Assembly (NCBI GenBank): GCA_002789915.1
Contig: PFUD01000133.1
Span: 1-61,808, forward strand
DNA from: Comamonadaceae bacterium CG_4_9_14_3_um_filter_60_33
GTDB lineage: Bacteria; Pseudomonadota; Gammaproteobacteria; Burkholderiales; Burkholderiaceae_C
DNA length: 61,808 nucleotides
Direction: 5' to 3'
Under the pieces are notes generated by a model. The model ran no database searches, was not told where the DNA came from, and was given only the letters and a program-made list of their open reading frames with translations. Below, piece after piece: positions 1-10,443 of this stretch. How positions within the stretch are numbered: the first letter of the stretch is position 1; each line of letters starts with the position of its first letter. Both the position numbers and the translations under genes were made by a program.

Positions 1-1
1 G

Positions 2-712
<711 letters not shown>

Positions 713-721
713 AAGCCCGTC

Positions 722-1951
722 ATGTCCGTTCATCTGCCTCCCCCCAACCCCACCGAGTTGTTCCCCATTGCCGGGGTGCGCATCGGCGTTACCGAAGCTG
801 GCATCCGCAAGGCCGGTCGCAAGGACCTGAGCGTGGTGCTGCTCGACGACGGCGCCTCGGTGGCCGGCGTGTTCACGCAAAACCGCTTTTGCGCGGCCCC
901 GGTACAGTTGTGCCGCGAGCATCTGGCCTTGGGTGAGGGCATTCGCGCCATGCTGATTAACACCGGCAACGCCAATGCCGGCACCGGTGAAGACGGCCTG
1001 ATACGCGCTTTGCACACTTGCCAGGCTCTGGCCGACAAGCTGGGTGTGACCAAGCAACAGGTACTGCCGTTTTCGACCGGCGTCATCATGGAAACCCTGC
1101 CCATCGAACGCATTGAAGCCGGGCTCGATGCCGCCATTGCCGATGCCAAAGCGGACAACTGGCTGCGCGCAGCAGAAGCCATCATGACCACCGACACCGT
1201 GCCTAAAGCCTTTGGTGCGCAGGTAATGATTGACGGCGTGCGCGTGAGCATCACCGGCATCAGCAAGGGTGCCGGCATGATCCGCCCCAATATGGCGACG
1301 ATGCTGGGTTTCATGGCCACCGATGCCTGCGTTAGCCGGGGGCTGATGAAACAACTGGCGCTGGAATTGGCCGAGGGTTCGTTCAACCGCGTCACGGTCG
1401 ATGGCGACACCTCGACCAACGACTCGTTTGTGGTGATCGCCACCAACCAGGCGGCGCATGCGCCGATCACCTCGCTGGACAGCGCCGCTGGCCAGGCGCT
1501 CAAGACTGCCATGCTCGGCGTGGCGCGCCAACTGGCGCAAGCCATTGTGCGTGACGGTGAAGGTGCGACCAAGTTCATCACGATCGTGGTCGAAGGCGGC
1601 AAGACGTCGGCCGAATGCCGCCAGGTGGCTTATGCGATTGCGCATTCGCCGCTGGTCAAGACCGCATTCTTTGCCAGCGACCCCAATCTGGGCCGCATTC
1701 TGGCCGCCGTGGGCTATGCCGGCATTGCCGATCTGGACCAGACCGGTATCGATTTGTACCTCAACGAGGTGCTGGTGGCGCGCAAGGGCGGGCGTAACCC
1801 GGACTACCGCGAAGAAGACGGCCAGCGCGTCATGCAGCAAGCTGAAATCACAGTGCGCGTGAGCCTGGGCCGTGGCGCCGCCTTCGATACGGTCTGGACT
1901 TGCGACTTGAGCCACGACTATGTGTCGATCAACGCCGATTACCGCTCATGA
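722..1951 (+). CDS. argJ: Bifunctional ornithine acetyltransferase / N-acetylglutamate synthase ArgJ
   Basis: ArgJ transfers the acetyl group of N-acetylornithine to glutamate in the cyclic arginine pathway and can also make acetylglutamate from acetyl-CoA. The 409-residue product has the family length. The autocleavage site is visible in [15 protein letters not shown]: Thr193 should become the N-terminal nucleophile of the beta chain after self-processing. TGNANAGTG near residue 81 is a conserved alpha-chain motif. The start is 9 bases after the secA stop. Its stop overlaps the next start as ATGA, so the following ATPase gene is probably translationally coupled. The sequence alone does not show whether it is mono- or bifunctional. 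Confidence 0.96.
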   Translation: MSVHLPPPNPTELFPIAGVRIGVTEAGIRKAGRKDLSVVLLDDGASVAGVFTQNRFCAAPVQLCREHLALGEGIRAMLINTGNANAGTGEDGLIRALHTCQALADKLGVTKQQVLPFSTGVIMETLPIERIEAGLDAAIADAKADNWLRAAEAIMTTDTVPKAFGAQVMIDGVRVSITGISKGAGMIRPNMATMLGFMATDACVSRGLMKQLALELAEGSFNRVTVDGDTSTNDSFVVIATNQAAHAPITSLDSAAGQALKTAMLGVARQLAQAIVRDGEGATKFITIVVEGGKTSAECRQVAYAIAHSPLVKTAFFASDPNLGRILAAVGYAGIADLDQTGIDLYLNEVLVARKGGRNPDYREEDGQRVMQQAEITVRVSLGRGAAFDTVWTCDLSHDYVSINADYRS

Positions 1952-2826
1952 ACGCGAGTTTCGAGCACTTGCTGCTGCGTGCCGAGCAGCTCATCACCCG
2001 CATCGAACTGGTTTTGCCACAAGCGCCCAGCCAACCTGACTGGAACGCGTCAACTGCCTTTAGATACCGCAAGCGCAGCTCCGGCCGCGCCACGCTGGAG
2101 CCGGTGCGCCATGTGGGCGCCATGGCGCTGACCGACCTGAAGGAAATCGAGCCGCAAAAGGAAAAAATCCATCGCAACACACACCAGTTTGTCAACGGCC
2201 AACCGGCCAACAATGTGCTGCTGACCGGCGCGCGGGGCACCGGCAAATCATCCTTGATTCGCGCTTGCCTGAACGAATTTGCTGCACAGCGCCTGCGCTT
2301 GATCGAGGTGGACAAGGCCGACCTGATCGACCTGCCTGATATTGTGGACCTGGTGTCGGAGCAGCCGTACAAGTTCATTGTGTTTTGTGACGATCTGAGC
2401 TTTGACGAGGGCGAACCCGGCTACAAAGCGCTCAAGTCGATCCTGGACGGCTCGGTGGCCGCCACCACCGCCAACGTGCTGATTTACGCCACCAGCAACC
2501 GGCGCCACCTGTTGCCTGAGTACATGAAGGAAAACCTCAGCTACACGCATACCGCTGACGGCGAGGTGCATCCGGGCGAGGGTGTGGAAGAAAAAATTTC
2601 TTTGTCGGAGCGTTTTGGCCTCTGGGTAAGTTTTTACCCGTTCTCCCAAGACGAATACCTGACCATCGTGGCCCAGTGGTTGGCCTCTTTTGGCGTGCCG
2701 ACTGCCGCCATTGAAGCTGCGCGTGCTCAAGCGCTGGTGTGGGCGCTGGAGCGCGGTTCGCGCAGCGGTCGCGTGGCCTACCAATTTGCCCGTGACTACG
2801 CCGGCCAGCACGCTGTGTTGGCATGA
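1948..2826 (+). CDS. DUF815-family P-loop ATPase
   Basis: A 292-residue AAA-type ATPase of the DUF815 family, whose cellular role is not established. The Walker A motif is GARGTGKS at residues 94-101. A Walker B-like stretch, [10 protein letters not shown], lies about 50 residues further on, followed by [13 protein letters not shown], a sensor-1-like segment. A polar N-terminal 80 residues precedes the ATPase core. The ATG is chosen because it overlaps the argJ stop (ATGA); a longer in-frame extension into argJ exists but is not needed. The stop overlaps the next gene in the same way, so argJ, this gene and the Nudix gene form one coupled unit. Confidence 0.9.
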   Translation: MNASFEHLLLRAEQLITRIELVLPQAPSQPDWNASTAFRYRKRSSGRATLEPVRHVGAMALTDLKEIEPQKEKIHRNTHQFVNGQPANNVLLTGARGTGKSSLIRACLNEFAAQRLRLIEVDKADLIDLPDIVDLVSEQPYKFIVFCDDLSFDEGEPGYKALKSILDGSVAATTANVLIYATSNRRHLLPEYMKENLSYTHTADGEVHPGEGVEEKISLSERFGLWVSFYPFSQDEYLTIVAQWLASFGVPTAAIEAARAQALVWALERGSRSGRVAYQFARDYAGQHAVLA

Positions 2827-3296
2827 GCCAGCAAGTCAGGTCGTCCGCAACGCTGGTGGCTGATGCTGCCGAGCCACGCCAGGGAGGTGAGAGCCGCACC
2901 GTGGTCGATGTGGCGGTGGGCGTGCTGATCCGCCCTGACGGCAATTTCTTGCTGACTTCGCGCCCGGTGGGTAAGGTTTACGCCGGCTACTGGGAATTTC
3001 CCGGTGGTAAGTTCGAACCCGGCGAGTCAGTGCAGCAGGCGCTGCAACGCGAACTGAACGAAGAGCTTGGCCTTCACATTGATATTGACGGCATTGAGCC
3101 CTGGCGGCAGGAACTGGTGGACTATCCGCACGCCCTGGTGCGCCTGCATTTTTGCAAGGTTTGGGCCTGGTCGGGTGAGTTGCAAATGCGCGAGGCCCAG
3201 TCTTTTGCATGGCAGCATCTGCCAGTCACGGTGAGTCCGGTGTTGCCCGGTACAGTGCCGGTGCTGCAGTGGCTGACCCAGGAGCGCGGCGCTTAA
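2823..3296 (+). CDS. mutT: Nudix hydrolase, MutT-type (8-oxo-dGTP diphosphatase)
   Basis: The 157-residue protein has a perfect Nudix box, GX5EX7REUXEEXGU, from Gly62 to Leu84 (GKFEPGE then RELNEELGL). WEFPGGK just before it is typical of MutT enzymes that hydrolyse oxidised dGTP to keep it out of DNA. The N-terminal 25 residues are extra relative to E. coli MutT and look unstructured. The start overlaps the preceding ATPase stop (ATGA). The gene converges on yacG with a 7-base gap. MutM and MutY, the other arms of the 8-oxoguanine repair system, are also in this window near 20-22 kb. Substrate specificity is inferred from the motif. Confidence 0.9.
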   Translation: MSQQVRSSATLVADAAEPRQGGESRTVVDVAVGVLIRPDGNFLLTSRPVGKVYAGYWEFPGGKFEPGESVQQALQRELNEELGLHIDIDGIEPWRQELVDYPHALVRLHFCKVWAWSGELQMREAQSFAWQHLPVTVSPVLPGTVPVLQWLTQERGA

Positions 3297-3303
3297 ACCG
3301 GGG

Positions 3304-3507
3304 CTATTCCGGCAAAAAATCTTCAGGCGGCGCCTTGACGGGCACGGCAAATTGCTCACTGGCCCAAGCGCCCAGGTCAATCTGCTTGCAGCGCTCCGAG
3401 CAAAACGGGCGATAGCGGTTGCTGGCCGCATAAATGCTGATGCCACCACAGCCCGGGCAAGTGACGATCTTGGTGGGCAGGGAGGTCTCAGCGGCAGGCT
3501 GGATCAT
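3304..3507 (-). CDS. yacG: DNA gyrase inhibitor YacG, zinc-binding
   Basis: This small protein (67 residues from the ATG at 3507) has the YacG treble-clef zinc site: Cys17-Pro-Gly-Cys20 and Cys36-Ser-Glu-Arg-Cys40, followed by the family signature [12 protein letters not shown]. YacG family proteins bind GyrB and inhibit gyrase; that role is transferred from E. coli. A GTG two codons upstream (3513) could also start translation, but the ATG forms an ATGA overlap with the zapD stop and is preferred. The coaE-zapD-yacG order is conserved in proteobacteria. Confidence 0.93.
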   Translation of the reverse strand: MIQPAAETSLPTKIVTCPGCGGISIYAASNRYRPFCSERCKQIDLGAWASEQFAVPVKAPPEDFLPE

Positions 3508-4259
3508 GCGCACAGGGCCAGCTCCAGGCTGACATCTTCGGTGACGGTTTGCAGGCGGTTGTCTTCGCCTTGATGCATCAGCCGCACCGACACCATCAGC
3601 CGGTTGCCGCTGATTTCGGGCACCATGTCCAGCGCTTCATCAAGCGCCAGTCGCAGCAGCAAAAAGGTGCGCCCTTGCGGCAGGTTTTGTTGCAACTGCC
3701 CGTTGTTGACAATGACTTTTTGCGGTGCGCCAGAGTCGCGCAACAATTTGAGCAACAGAAATACGGTATCGGCCATCGGCTTGAGGGACAGGGTCCACTG
3801 CTGCAACTGGGACTGCCTGAGCGCACTGGGTTTGTGCTGCCACGCGTGGTAGGCGGGCAAATCGAACCCACAGGTGCCGCCGGGGATCACGATACGGCTG
3901 CGAATGGCCATGAGCCATTCGTTTTCGCTCAAGGTCTGGCCTATTTTGCCGGGCAGGTTGTTCAGGGTTTCAAAGCACAAGTCGAGTTGTCCGATCACCG
4001 CATCGAGCACTGACTCGGCAATGGCCGGGTTGCCGCGGTAGCTGTCAAGGGTGTGTTTTTGCTTGTCCAGGTCTTTCAGCAGATCGGATTTGAGGTCGGA
4101 GCGCGTGCTCACCTCAAGAATCTCGAACAGCGTTGCCAGCGCAAAGTGGTGATCCATGGCGTCGGTGCGCGGCAGCAACTGCTGCAGGCGAAGGAAAAGA
4201 TGCTCCAGCCGCAGATAGGTGCGAATGCGTTCTTGCAGTGGGAATTCGTAAAGGATCAC
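3504..4259 (-). CDS. zapD: Cell division protein ZapD (DUF1342)
   Basis: ZapD bundles FtsZ filaments at the division ring. The 251-residue product from the GTG at 4259 begins [21 protein letters not shown], matching the start of the family, and its length agrees with E. coli ZapD (about 247). An in-frame extension to 4346 exists but would run into coaE and adds a non-conserved segment, so I reject it. The gap to the coaE stop is 16 bases and the 3' end is coupled to yacG. The protein is mostly helical at the N-terminus and beta-rich at the C-terminus. Confidence 0.93.
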   Translation of the reverse strand: MILYEFPLQERIRTYLRLEHLFLRLQQLLPRTDAMDHHFALATLFEILEVSTRSDLKSDLLKDLDKQKHTLDSYRGNPAIAESVLDAVIGQLDLCFETLNNLPGKIGQTLSENEWLMAIRSRIVIPGGTCGFDLPAYHAWQHKPSALRQSQLQQWTLSLKPMADTVFLLLKLLRDSGAPQKVIVNNGQLQQNLPQGRTFLLLRLALDEALDMVPEISGNRLMVSVRLMHQGEDNRLQTVTEDVSLELALCA

Positions 4260-4275
4260 GCTAGGGTTCAATCGG

Positions 4276-4902
4276 TCAAGTCGTAAAACGTAATGATAGC
4301 TTGAAGCGAGGCGCCAGGGCCGCCACCGCCAGTCGCAAATCCTCAAGCGTCATGCCCTCATTGAAGATCACACTGTCTGCCGCCTTCAGGCGGCGCAGGC
4401 GGCTGCTCTGGTTCGCCATGATGGCCTCGACTGCGGCGCGCGGCATGGCATTGCGCGCCATGACACGCGCAATCTGGGTGTCCGCCAGGCAGTCCACCAC
4501 CAGCACATGGTCCACCTTTTGGCGCCAGGTGGCTGACTCCACCAACAACGGGACATCGAAAACCAGGCAGGGATGACCGGCCGCCTGGGCTACTTGGGCC
4601 TGGCGCCAGGTTTCTTCAGTCACCAGCGGGTGGATGATGGCTTCGAGTTGTTGCCGGGCTGCCGGTTGGGTGAAGGCCAGGTCGCGCATCCGGTCGCGGT
4701 TCAGCGCCCCTTCTGCGGTGATGAAGTCGGCGCCAAAACGCTGGCCAATGGCCGCCATGGCCGCACCCCCGGGTGCGGTGAGCTGGCGCGCAATGGCATC
4801 GGCATCAATGACTGCGGCGCCATGTCCGGCCAGTAGGGCTGCCACGGTGCTCTTGCCGCTGCCAATGCCGCCGGTCAGCCCGACATGAAATGCTGCCTGC
4901 AC
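4276..4902 (-). CDS. coaE: Dephospho-CoA kinase
   Basis: CoaE phosphorylates the ribose 3'-hydroxyl of dephospho-CoA, the last step of coenzyme A synthesis. The product is 208 residues with the P-loop GGIGSGKS at residues 11-18, then DADAIARQL and IIHPLV, all family signatures. The start codon appears to be GTG at 4902, three bases after the pilD stop. The previous step, coaD, is at 12.5 kb in this window. Neighbours pilD upstream and zapD downstream on the same strand are the usual arrangement in Burkholderiales. Confidence 0.96.
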   Translation of the reverse strand: MQAAFHVGLTGGIGSGKSTVAALLAGHGAAVIDADAIARQLTAPGGAAMAAIGQRFGADFITAEGALNRDRMRDLAFTQPAARQQLEAIIHPLVTEETWRQAQVAQAAGHPCLVFDVPLLVESATWRQKVDHVLVVDCLADTQIARVMARNAMPRAAVEAIMANQSSRLRRLKAADSVIFNEGMTLEDLRLAVAALAPRFKLSLRFTT

Positions 4903-4905
4903 GCG

Positions 4906-5745
4906 CTACAGCCCAACGGCCTTGAGAATCGCGTCGGGTCCGATCACCATGGCCGTCAGGCCGGCCATCGACAAGAACGGCCCAAAGGGCACGTAGCTGC
5001 CTTCGCGCAGGCTCTTGGAAAACTTCATGGCGATGCCCACCACAGCGCCAATCACCGACGCCATCAGGATGATCGGAATGAGGGCTTGCCAGCCAAACCA
5101 GGCGCCCAGCGCGGCAAAGAGCTTGAAGTCGCCGTAACCCATGCCCTCCTTGCCGGTGACCAGTTTGAAGGCCCAGTACACCAGCCAGAGCGACATGTAG
5201 CCACCCACGGCGCCCCAGAACGCGTCTGGCAAGCCGATCGGGGTCAGGTTCAGTGCCGCAACTGCCAGGCCGCCCCACAGCAGCGGCAGCGTCAGGTCAT
5301 CGGGCAACAGCGTGGTGTCCCAGTCAATCAGGGTGAGCGTCAGCAAGCTTGCGCAAAAAGCACACCAAACCAACCCGGTGGCGTTGATGCCCCACTGCCA
5401 GCCGCACCACAAGAACAGCAGCCCGGAGACCAGTTCCACTGCGGGATAGCGCAGGCTGATGCCCGCCTTGCAATGGCCGCAGCGCCCGCGCAGCACCAGG
5501 TAGCTCAGCAGCGGGATGTTTTCGTACCAGCTGAGCTGATGACCGCAGCTTTGGCAGCGCGAGCGCGGCACCATCAAATTAAAGGGCGCACTCTCGGGCG
5601 GGGTCTGGCCCTGCAGGTCGGCGCATTCGGCCTTCCACTGCGCCTCGAGCATGACCGGCAAGCGGTAAATGACCACGTTGAGAAAACTGCCGATGAGCAG
5701 CCCCAAAATTCCCAGCAGGCTGGCATCCATGGCGTGAGCACTCAT
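4906..5745 (-). CDS. pilD: Type IV prepilin peptidase / N-methyltransferase PilD
   Basis: PilD is an inner-membrane aspartyl protease that cleaves the leader of type IV prepilins and pseudopilins and methylates the new N-terminus. The 279-residue protein has the cytoplasmic cysteine tetrad Cys64-X2-Cys67 and Cys89-X2-Cys92. The two catalytic aspartate regions are DWDTTLLPDD and GMGYGDFK, the latter being the GxGD signature. About seven to eight hydrophobic segments are visible. The start overlaps the pilC stop by one base (TGATG). It would also serve any type II secretion system in the cell. Confidence 0.96.
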   Translation of the reverse strand: MSAHAMDASLLGILGLLIGSFLNVVIYRLPVMLEAQWKAECADLQGQTPPESAPFNLMVPRSRCQSCGHQLSWYENIPLLSYLVLRGRCGHCKAGISLRYPAVELVSGLLFLWCGWQWGINATGLVWCAFCASLLTLTLIDWDTTLLPDDLTLPLLWGGLAVAALNLTPIGLPDAFWGAVGGYMSLWLVYWAFKLVTGKEGMGYGDFKLFAALGAWFGWQALIPIILMASVIGAVVGIAMKFSKSLREGSYVPFGPFLSMAGLTAMVIGPDAILKAVGL

Positions 5746-6959
5746 CAGACCACCTGCCCAAGTTTGAATATGGGCAGGTACATGGCGACCACGATGCCGC
5801 CAATGACGGTGCCCAGGATCACGATGATGATGGGTTCCATCAGGCTCGAAATACCGGCCACCATATCGTCCACCTCGGATTCGTAAAAGTCGGCCGCCTT
5901 GCCCAGCATGTGGTCGATGGAGCCGGATTCTTCGCCGATGGCGGACATCTGCAGCACCATCGACGGAAACAGGTTGGCGTTGGTCATGGCCTGCGTGAGC
6001 GCGGTTCCGGTGGAGACTTCCTGCTGAATCTTGACTGTGGCCATTTCATACACCGAGTTGCCAGACGCGCCGCCCACCGAGTCCAGCGCTTCGACCAGCG
6101 GCACGCCGGCGGCAAACATGGTGGAGAGCGTGCGCGTCCAGCGGGCAACGCATGATTTTTCGACCAGAGTGCCGAAAATAGGCATTTTCAGCATGATGCG
6201 GTCCATCACCAACTGCATTTTTTTGCTGCGCCGCCAGGCCTGCATGAAGAAATAGAACCCCCCGCCGATGCCGCCAAAAATCAGCCACCAGTAATCCACA
6301 AAGATTTCACTGATGGCAATCACCATCAGGGTGGGGGCGGGCAGGTCGGCGCCGAAGTTGGAAAACACCTCCTTGAACGCCGGCACCACAAAAATCATGA
6401 TCACCGCGGTCACCACAAACGCCACCACCAGCACCGAGATCGGGTACATCAGGGCTGATTTGATCTTGGATTTCATGGCCTCGGTTTTCTCCATGTAAAC
6501 CGCCAGCCGGTCGAGCAACTGGTCCAAAATGCCAGCGGCTTCGCCGGCCTCGACCAGGTTGCAGTACAGGTTGTCGAAGTAGAGCGGGTATTTGCGAAAG
6601 GCCGTGCTCAGCGAGGTGCCGGTTTCAACGTCGTTGCGGATGTCGTTGAGCAGCCGCGTCACGCTCGGATTGGGGTTACCGCGACCGACAATGTCAAAAG
6701 CCTGCAGCAGCGGCACACCCGCCTTCATCATGGTGGCAAGTTGGCGCGTGAAGATGGCCATGTCCTTGGGCTTGATGGATTTGCCCGCGCTCATGCGGCG
6801 CTTTTTAATCTTGGTCGGCATGATGCCCTGGCGGCGCAAGGAAGACCTCACCAGGTTTTCGCCTGCCGCACGCGTTTCGCCGCGCACCTGCTTGCCATTG
6901 CGGTCCTTGCCCTCCCACTCAAAGACAAATTCCTTGATGGTTTTCTTTTGGGTTGCCAT
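5745..6959 (-). CDS. pilC: Type IV pilus inner-membrane platform protein PilC
   Basis: PilC is the inner-membrane platform of the type IV pilus (GspF family) on which the PilB and PilT motors act. The 404-residue product from the ATG at 6959 starts with the family sequence KEFVFEWEGKDRNGKQVRGE and contains two T2SSF domains, each with long hydrophobic helices. The second repeat has the conserved VEALDSVGGASGN and IGEESGS stretches. A GTG start 13 codons upstream is less likely. pilB, the usual upstream neighbour, is not in front of pilC; a carboxylesterase is there instead, so pilC probably has its own promoter between 6960 and 7089. Confidence 0.96.
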   Translation of the reverse strand: MATQKKTIKEFVFEWEGKDRNGKQVRGETRAAGENLVRSSLRRQGIMPTKIKKRRMSAGKSIKPKDMAIFTRQLATMMKAGVPLLQAFDIVGRGNPNPSVTRLLNDIRNDVETGTSLSTAFRKYPLYFDNLYCNLVEAGEAAGILDQLLDRLAVYMEKTEAMKSKIKSALMYPISVLVVAFVVTAVIMIFVVPAFKEVFSNFGADLPAPTLMVIAISEIFVDYWWLIFGGIGGGFYFFMQAWRRSKKMQLVMDRIMLKMPIFGTLVEKSCVARWTRTLSTMFAAGVPLVEALDSVGGASGNSVYEMATVKIQQEVSTGTALTQAMTNANLFPSMVLQMSAIGEESGSIDHMLGKAADFYESEVDDMVAGISSLMEPIIIVILGTVIGGIVVAMYLPIFKLGQVV

Positions 6960-7089
6960 GAGATGTTGACGGGTTAAGTTAATCGTTGCTGACGGCACGT
7001 GCTTCTTCCAACGAAGCCAAACACTATTTTCACTTTTTTTAAGTCAGATTCTCAGTAGCGCATCAAAGCGGCGGGCGCTGGGGTTGCTT

Positions 7090-7770
7090 TCAGACCACTT
7101 GCTGGGTCAGCACCCGCGTCAAAAAGACGGCGATGTCAGCCACTTCATGCGGGTGCACGCTGTGCGGCATCGGGTAGCTGTGCCATTCCACCGGGTAACC
7201 CAGTTGGGCCAGCAGGTCGCGACTGGCTGCACCGCGTGCCGGGTCAACCACTGGGTCTTGGGTGCCATGCGCCATGAAGATAGGCGTGTGGGCGTTGGCT
7301 GCGGCGCGCTCGGCGGCAAAGTGCTCGGCCAGCGGCAGGTAGCCCGACAGCGCCATGATGCCGGCCAATGCCTGCGGAAAGCGCAGCCCGGTGTGCAGCG
7401 CCATGGCGCAGCCCTGGGAAAACCCAGCCAGCACGATGTTTTTGGCCGGTATGCCGCGGACGATTTCGCGTTCAATCAGCGCCGCGACGGCCTGCTCCGA
7501 GGCGCGAATACCCGCCTCGTCCTGGCGGCTGGTCAGGTCGGCGCCACGAATGTCGTACCAGGCGGGCATGACGTAGCCGCCGTTGATCGTCACCGGCATG
7601 CTCGGGGCGTGCGGAAAGATGAAGCGAATGGCCGGGCAGCCCGACAGGTCGAGCTCAGGCACCAGCGCGGCAAAGTCGTTACCGTCAGCGCCCAGGCCAT
7701 GCAGCCAGATCACGGCAGCACGAGGGTTGGGGGCAGTTTCAATCTGGATGTGGGGGAGCAGAGCGGTCAT
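7090..7770 (-). CDS. Carboxylesterase / phospholipase family alpha-beta hydrolase
   Basis: A 226-residue cytoplasmic esterase of the phospholipase/carboxylesterase family. The nucleophile elbow is GFSQG with Ser118; Asp172 in HGTQDPVV and His203 in MPHSVHP complete a normal catalytic triad. [10 protein letters not shown] near residue 24 forms the oxyanion hole. The natural substrate cannot be told from sequence. The ATG at 7770 is preferred over a start 19 codons upstream because conservation begins there. The gene stands alone between pilC and ftsY, all on the minus strand. Confidence 0.9.
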   Translation of the reverse strand: MTALLPHIQIETAPNPRAAVIWLHGLGADGNDFAALVPELDLSGCPAIRFIFPHAPSMPVTINGGYVMPAWYDIRGADLTSRQDEAGIRASEQAVAALIEREIVRGIPAKNIVLAGFSQGCAMALHTGLRFPQALAGIMALSGYLPLAEHFAAERAAANAHTPIFMAHGTQDPVVDPARGAASRDLLAQLGYPVEWHSYPMPHSVHPHEVADIAVFLTRVLTQQVV

Positions 7771-7804
7771 GTGCGTCGGATAAGGTTGGTTGCAGAAAAT
7801 CGAG

Positions 7805-8962
7805 TTACGAGAGCAGTGCCTGGGCAAATTCGCGGGCGTTGAAGGTTTCCAGGTCTTCCAGCTTTTCGCCCACGCCGATGAAATACACCGGCACCGGCCG
7901 CTCGCGCGCGATGGCCGCCAGCACGCCGCCCTTGGCAGTGCCGTCGAGCTTGGTCACGATCAGGCCAGTCAAACCCAGCGCGTCATCAAAAGCCTTGACC
8001 TGAGTGAGCGCGTTTTGGCCGGTGTTGCCGTCAATTACCAAGAGTATCTCGTGGGGCGGCGTGGCCATTTTTGCGTCATCCGCCGTGGTTGCCGACTGCC
8101 CCATGTTGTCCTGGGCCGGCCCGGCTTTTTGAATCACACGCTTGATTTTGACCAGTTCCTGCATCAGATTCAACTGCGTTGGCAGGCGCCCGGCGGTATC
8201 GACCAGCACCACGTCGCGGCCGCGCGCCTTGCCTGCGCTCACGGCGTCAAAGGCCACGGCAGCCGGGTCGCCGCCGTCCTGGCTGATGATGTCTACCGCA
8301 GTGCGGTCGGCCCACACCCCGAGCTGTTCACGCGCTGCTGCGCGGAAGGTGTCGGCCGCAGCCAGCAGCACGCTGGCACGGTTGGCCGCCAGATGCCGAG
8401 TGAGCTTGCCGATGGAGGTGGTTTTGCCGGCGCCGTTGACGCCCGCAACCATGATCACGGTGGGCTTGAAGCGGCCGATCACCAGCGTTTTTTGTAGTGG
8501 CGCCAGCAGGTCGGTAAGCGACGCCACCAGCAGCCCCTTGACAGCAGCCGGGTCGGTGGTTTTGCTCTCTTTGACGCGGCGTTTCAGGTCCTGTAGCAAA
8601 TGCGCGGTGGCCTTGACCCCGGTGTCGGCCATCAGCAGCGCGGTTTCCAGGTCTTCGTAAAGCGCATCGTCGATTTGTGTGCCGGTAAAGACAGTGGCAA
8701 TGCTGGCGCCGGTCTTGCGCAAACCGGCCTTGAGTTTGTCGATCCAGGATTTTCTTGCCGGGGCTGGCGCTGGTTCTTGCTCGTGTGCATCGTATTTTGG
8801 TTCCGCCACCGCAGCAGGTGGCAATACCGCAGTCTGCAGGGGTGCGACCGCAGGGGCCGGTGTCGCAGCGGGCGGGGCCAGCGTTTCAGGTGTCGCAGGG
8901 GCGATGCTCGGGGCGAACGTCGGTGGCGTGGCAGAGGGTTTTTTTTTGAAAAAACTGAACAT
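7805..8962 (-). CDS. ftsY: Signal recognition particle receptor FtsY
   Basis: FtsY is the SRP receptor GTPase that docks ribosome-nascent chain complexes at the membrane. The 385-residue product opens with MFSFFKKK, followed by a Pro/Ala-rich acidic A domain to about residue 70. The NG domain then has G1 GVNGAGKT (174-181), [13 protein letters not shown] (255-259) and [10 protein letters not shown]. Between KIKRVIQKA and [15 protein letters not shown] there is a polar insertion of about 20 residues (about 281-301) that I do not expect in the family. The start is the ATG at 8962. It is divergent from the M16 peptidase gene with only 29 bases between, so promoters must overlap. Confidence 0.96.
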   Translation of the reverse strand: MFSFFKKKPSATPPTFAPSIAPATPETLAPPAATPAPAVAPLQTAVLPPAAVAEPKYDAHEQEPAPAPARKSWIDKLKAGLRKTGASIATVFTGTQIDDALYEDLETALLMADTGVKATAHLLQDLKRRVKESKTTDPAAVKGLLVASLTDLLAPLQKTLVIGRFKPTVIMVAGVNGAGKTTSIGKLTRHLAANRASVLLAAADTFRAAAREQLGVWADRTAVDIISQDGGDPAAVAFDAVSAGKARGRDVVLVDTAGRLPTQLNLMQELVKIKRVIQKAGPAQDNMGQSATTADDAKMATPPHEILLVIDGNTGQNALTQVKAFDDALGLTGLIVTKLDGTAKGGVLAAIARERPVPVYFIGVGEKLEDLETFNAREFAQALLS

Positions 8963-8991
8963 TTGATAAGGTCGTGGTATCACTGCATTCT

Positions 8992-10431
8992 ATGAAACAC
9001 AACGCACTTCCTTTTTTTCCCCGCAGCATGACCCGATGGGCCACTGCTTCGATGCTCTGGGTCACCCTGACCTCTGCGAACGCGCTGACGCCCAGCGCTC
9101 CTGAGTCGCTGCAAGTGCAGGCCCAGCAGTTCACCTTGGCCAATGGTATGAGCCTGATTGTCAAGCCCGACCGGCGCGCGCCCACGGCGGTGCACATGCT
9201 GTGGCTGCGCGTGGGCTCGATGGAAGAGGTCGATGGCACTTCAGGCGTGGCGCACGTGCTCGAGCACATGCTGTTCAAGGGCACACCAAACGTACCTGGG
9301 GGCGAGTTTTCGCGGCGGGTGGCCGCGCTGGGAGGTCGCGACAACGCCTTTACCAGCCATGACTACACCGGCTACTACCAGCAAATTCCGTCGGCCAGGC
9401 TGGCCGACGTGATGCAGCTTGAAGCCGATCGCTTCGCCCATAACCAGTGGCCCGATGAAGAGTTTAAAAAAGAACTGGAAGTGGTCAAGGAAGAGCGCCG
9501 CATGCGCACCGAAGACAACCCGCGGGCGCTGATGTATGAGGCACTCAATGCCACGGTGTTTGTCGCCTCGCCCTATCGCCGCCCGATCGTCGGCTGGATG
9601 AGCGACCTTGAAGCCCTCAAGCCTGAGGATGCCCGCGCTTTTTACCAGCGCTGGTATGTGCCCGCCAACGCCGCAGTGGTGGTGGCCGGTGACGTCGATG
9701 TGGCCGAGGTGCGCCGGCTGGCTGAAAAATACTATGGCAGCATTCCGAGCCGCGCCGTGCCGGAGCGCAAGCCGCGCGTCGAGCCGATGCAAACGGGCAT
9801 CAAGCGCATGGCTTTCAAAGCGCCGGCCGAACAGGCGCTGGTGACACTGGCTTATAAAGTGCCGTCATTTCAGTCTTTCGAGGGCGGCCCGGACGAAGAC
9901 GACGCGCTGGCCCTGACCGTGCTGGCCGCAGTGCTCGACGGCTACAGCGGCGCCCGCCTGGAGCGCGCCCTGACCCAGGGTCCGAACCGCCTGGCCGACA
10001 GTGCCGGGGCCGACAACGGCCTGTGGGGCCGCGGCCCGCAATTGTTCACGCTGTCGGCAGTACCCGCCCAAGGCGAGACGGCTGAAGAGGTAGAGGCCGC
10101 GCTGCGCGAGCAGGTGGCGCGCATTGCCGCCGAGGGCGTGTCTGAGGCAGAACTTAACCGCGTGAAAACCCAGTGGGTGGCCAGCGAGGTCTATAAGCTC
10201 GACTCGGTGTTCAATCAGGCACGTGAATTGGGCACCAGTTGGGTTCAGGGCCAACCGCTCGATGCCAACGAACGTGTCATCGAGCGCTTGCGCACCGTGA
10301 CGGCGGAGCAGGTCAAGGCGGTGGCGTCGAAGTACTTTGGCGATGATCAGTTGACTGTGGCCCGGTTGCTACCCCAGCCCCTTAACAAAGAACGCAAGCC
10401 GCGCGCTGCTGTAGCCGGTGCACGGCATTGA
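8992..10431 (+). CDS. M16 family zinc metallopeptidase, catalytic partner
   Basis: A secreted pitrilysin-family peptidase of 479 residues. The inverted zinc motif HXXEH is HVLEH at residues 88-92, and the downstream glutamate ligand lies in VVKEERRMR about 76 residues later, so it should be active. A hydrophobic N-terminal segment ending in TSANALTP looks like a signal peptide; starts at 8992 or 9028 are both possible. It is followed 12 bases later by a second M16 protein lacking the zinc motif. The two probably form a heterodimer, as in other active/inactive M16 pairs. The substrate is unknown. Confidence 0.92.
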   Translation: MKHNALPFFPRSMTRWATASMLWVTLTSANALTPSAPESLQVQAQQFTLANGMSLIVKPDRRAPTAVHMLWLRVGSMEEVDGTSGVAHVLEHMLFKGTPNVPGGEFSRRVAALGGRDNAFTSHDYTGYYQQIPSARLADVMQLEADRFAHNQWPDEEFKKELEVVKEERRMRTEDNPRALMYEALNATVFVASPYRRPIVGWMSDLEALKPEDARAFYQRWYVPANAAVVVAGDVDVAEVRRLAEKYYGSIPSRAVPERKPRVEPMQTGIKRMAFKAPAEQALVTLAYKVPSFQSFEGGPDEDDALALTVLAAVLDGYSGARLERALTQGPNRLADSAGADNGLWGRGPQLFTLSAVPAQGETAEEVEAALREQVARIAAEGVSEAELNRVKTQWVASEVYKLDSVFNQARELGTSWVQGQPLDANERVIERLRTVTAEQVKAVASKYFGDDQLTVARLLPQPLNKERKPRAAVAGARH

Positions 10432-10443
10432 GAAATATACCGA

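Noticed and set aside
4260-4346. A longer ZapD with 29 extra N-terminal residues
   Set aside because: It would overlap coaE and the extra residues are not family-like; the GTG at 4259 gives the normal ZapD start.
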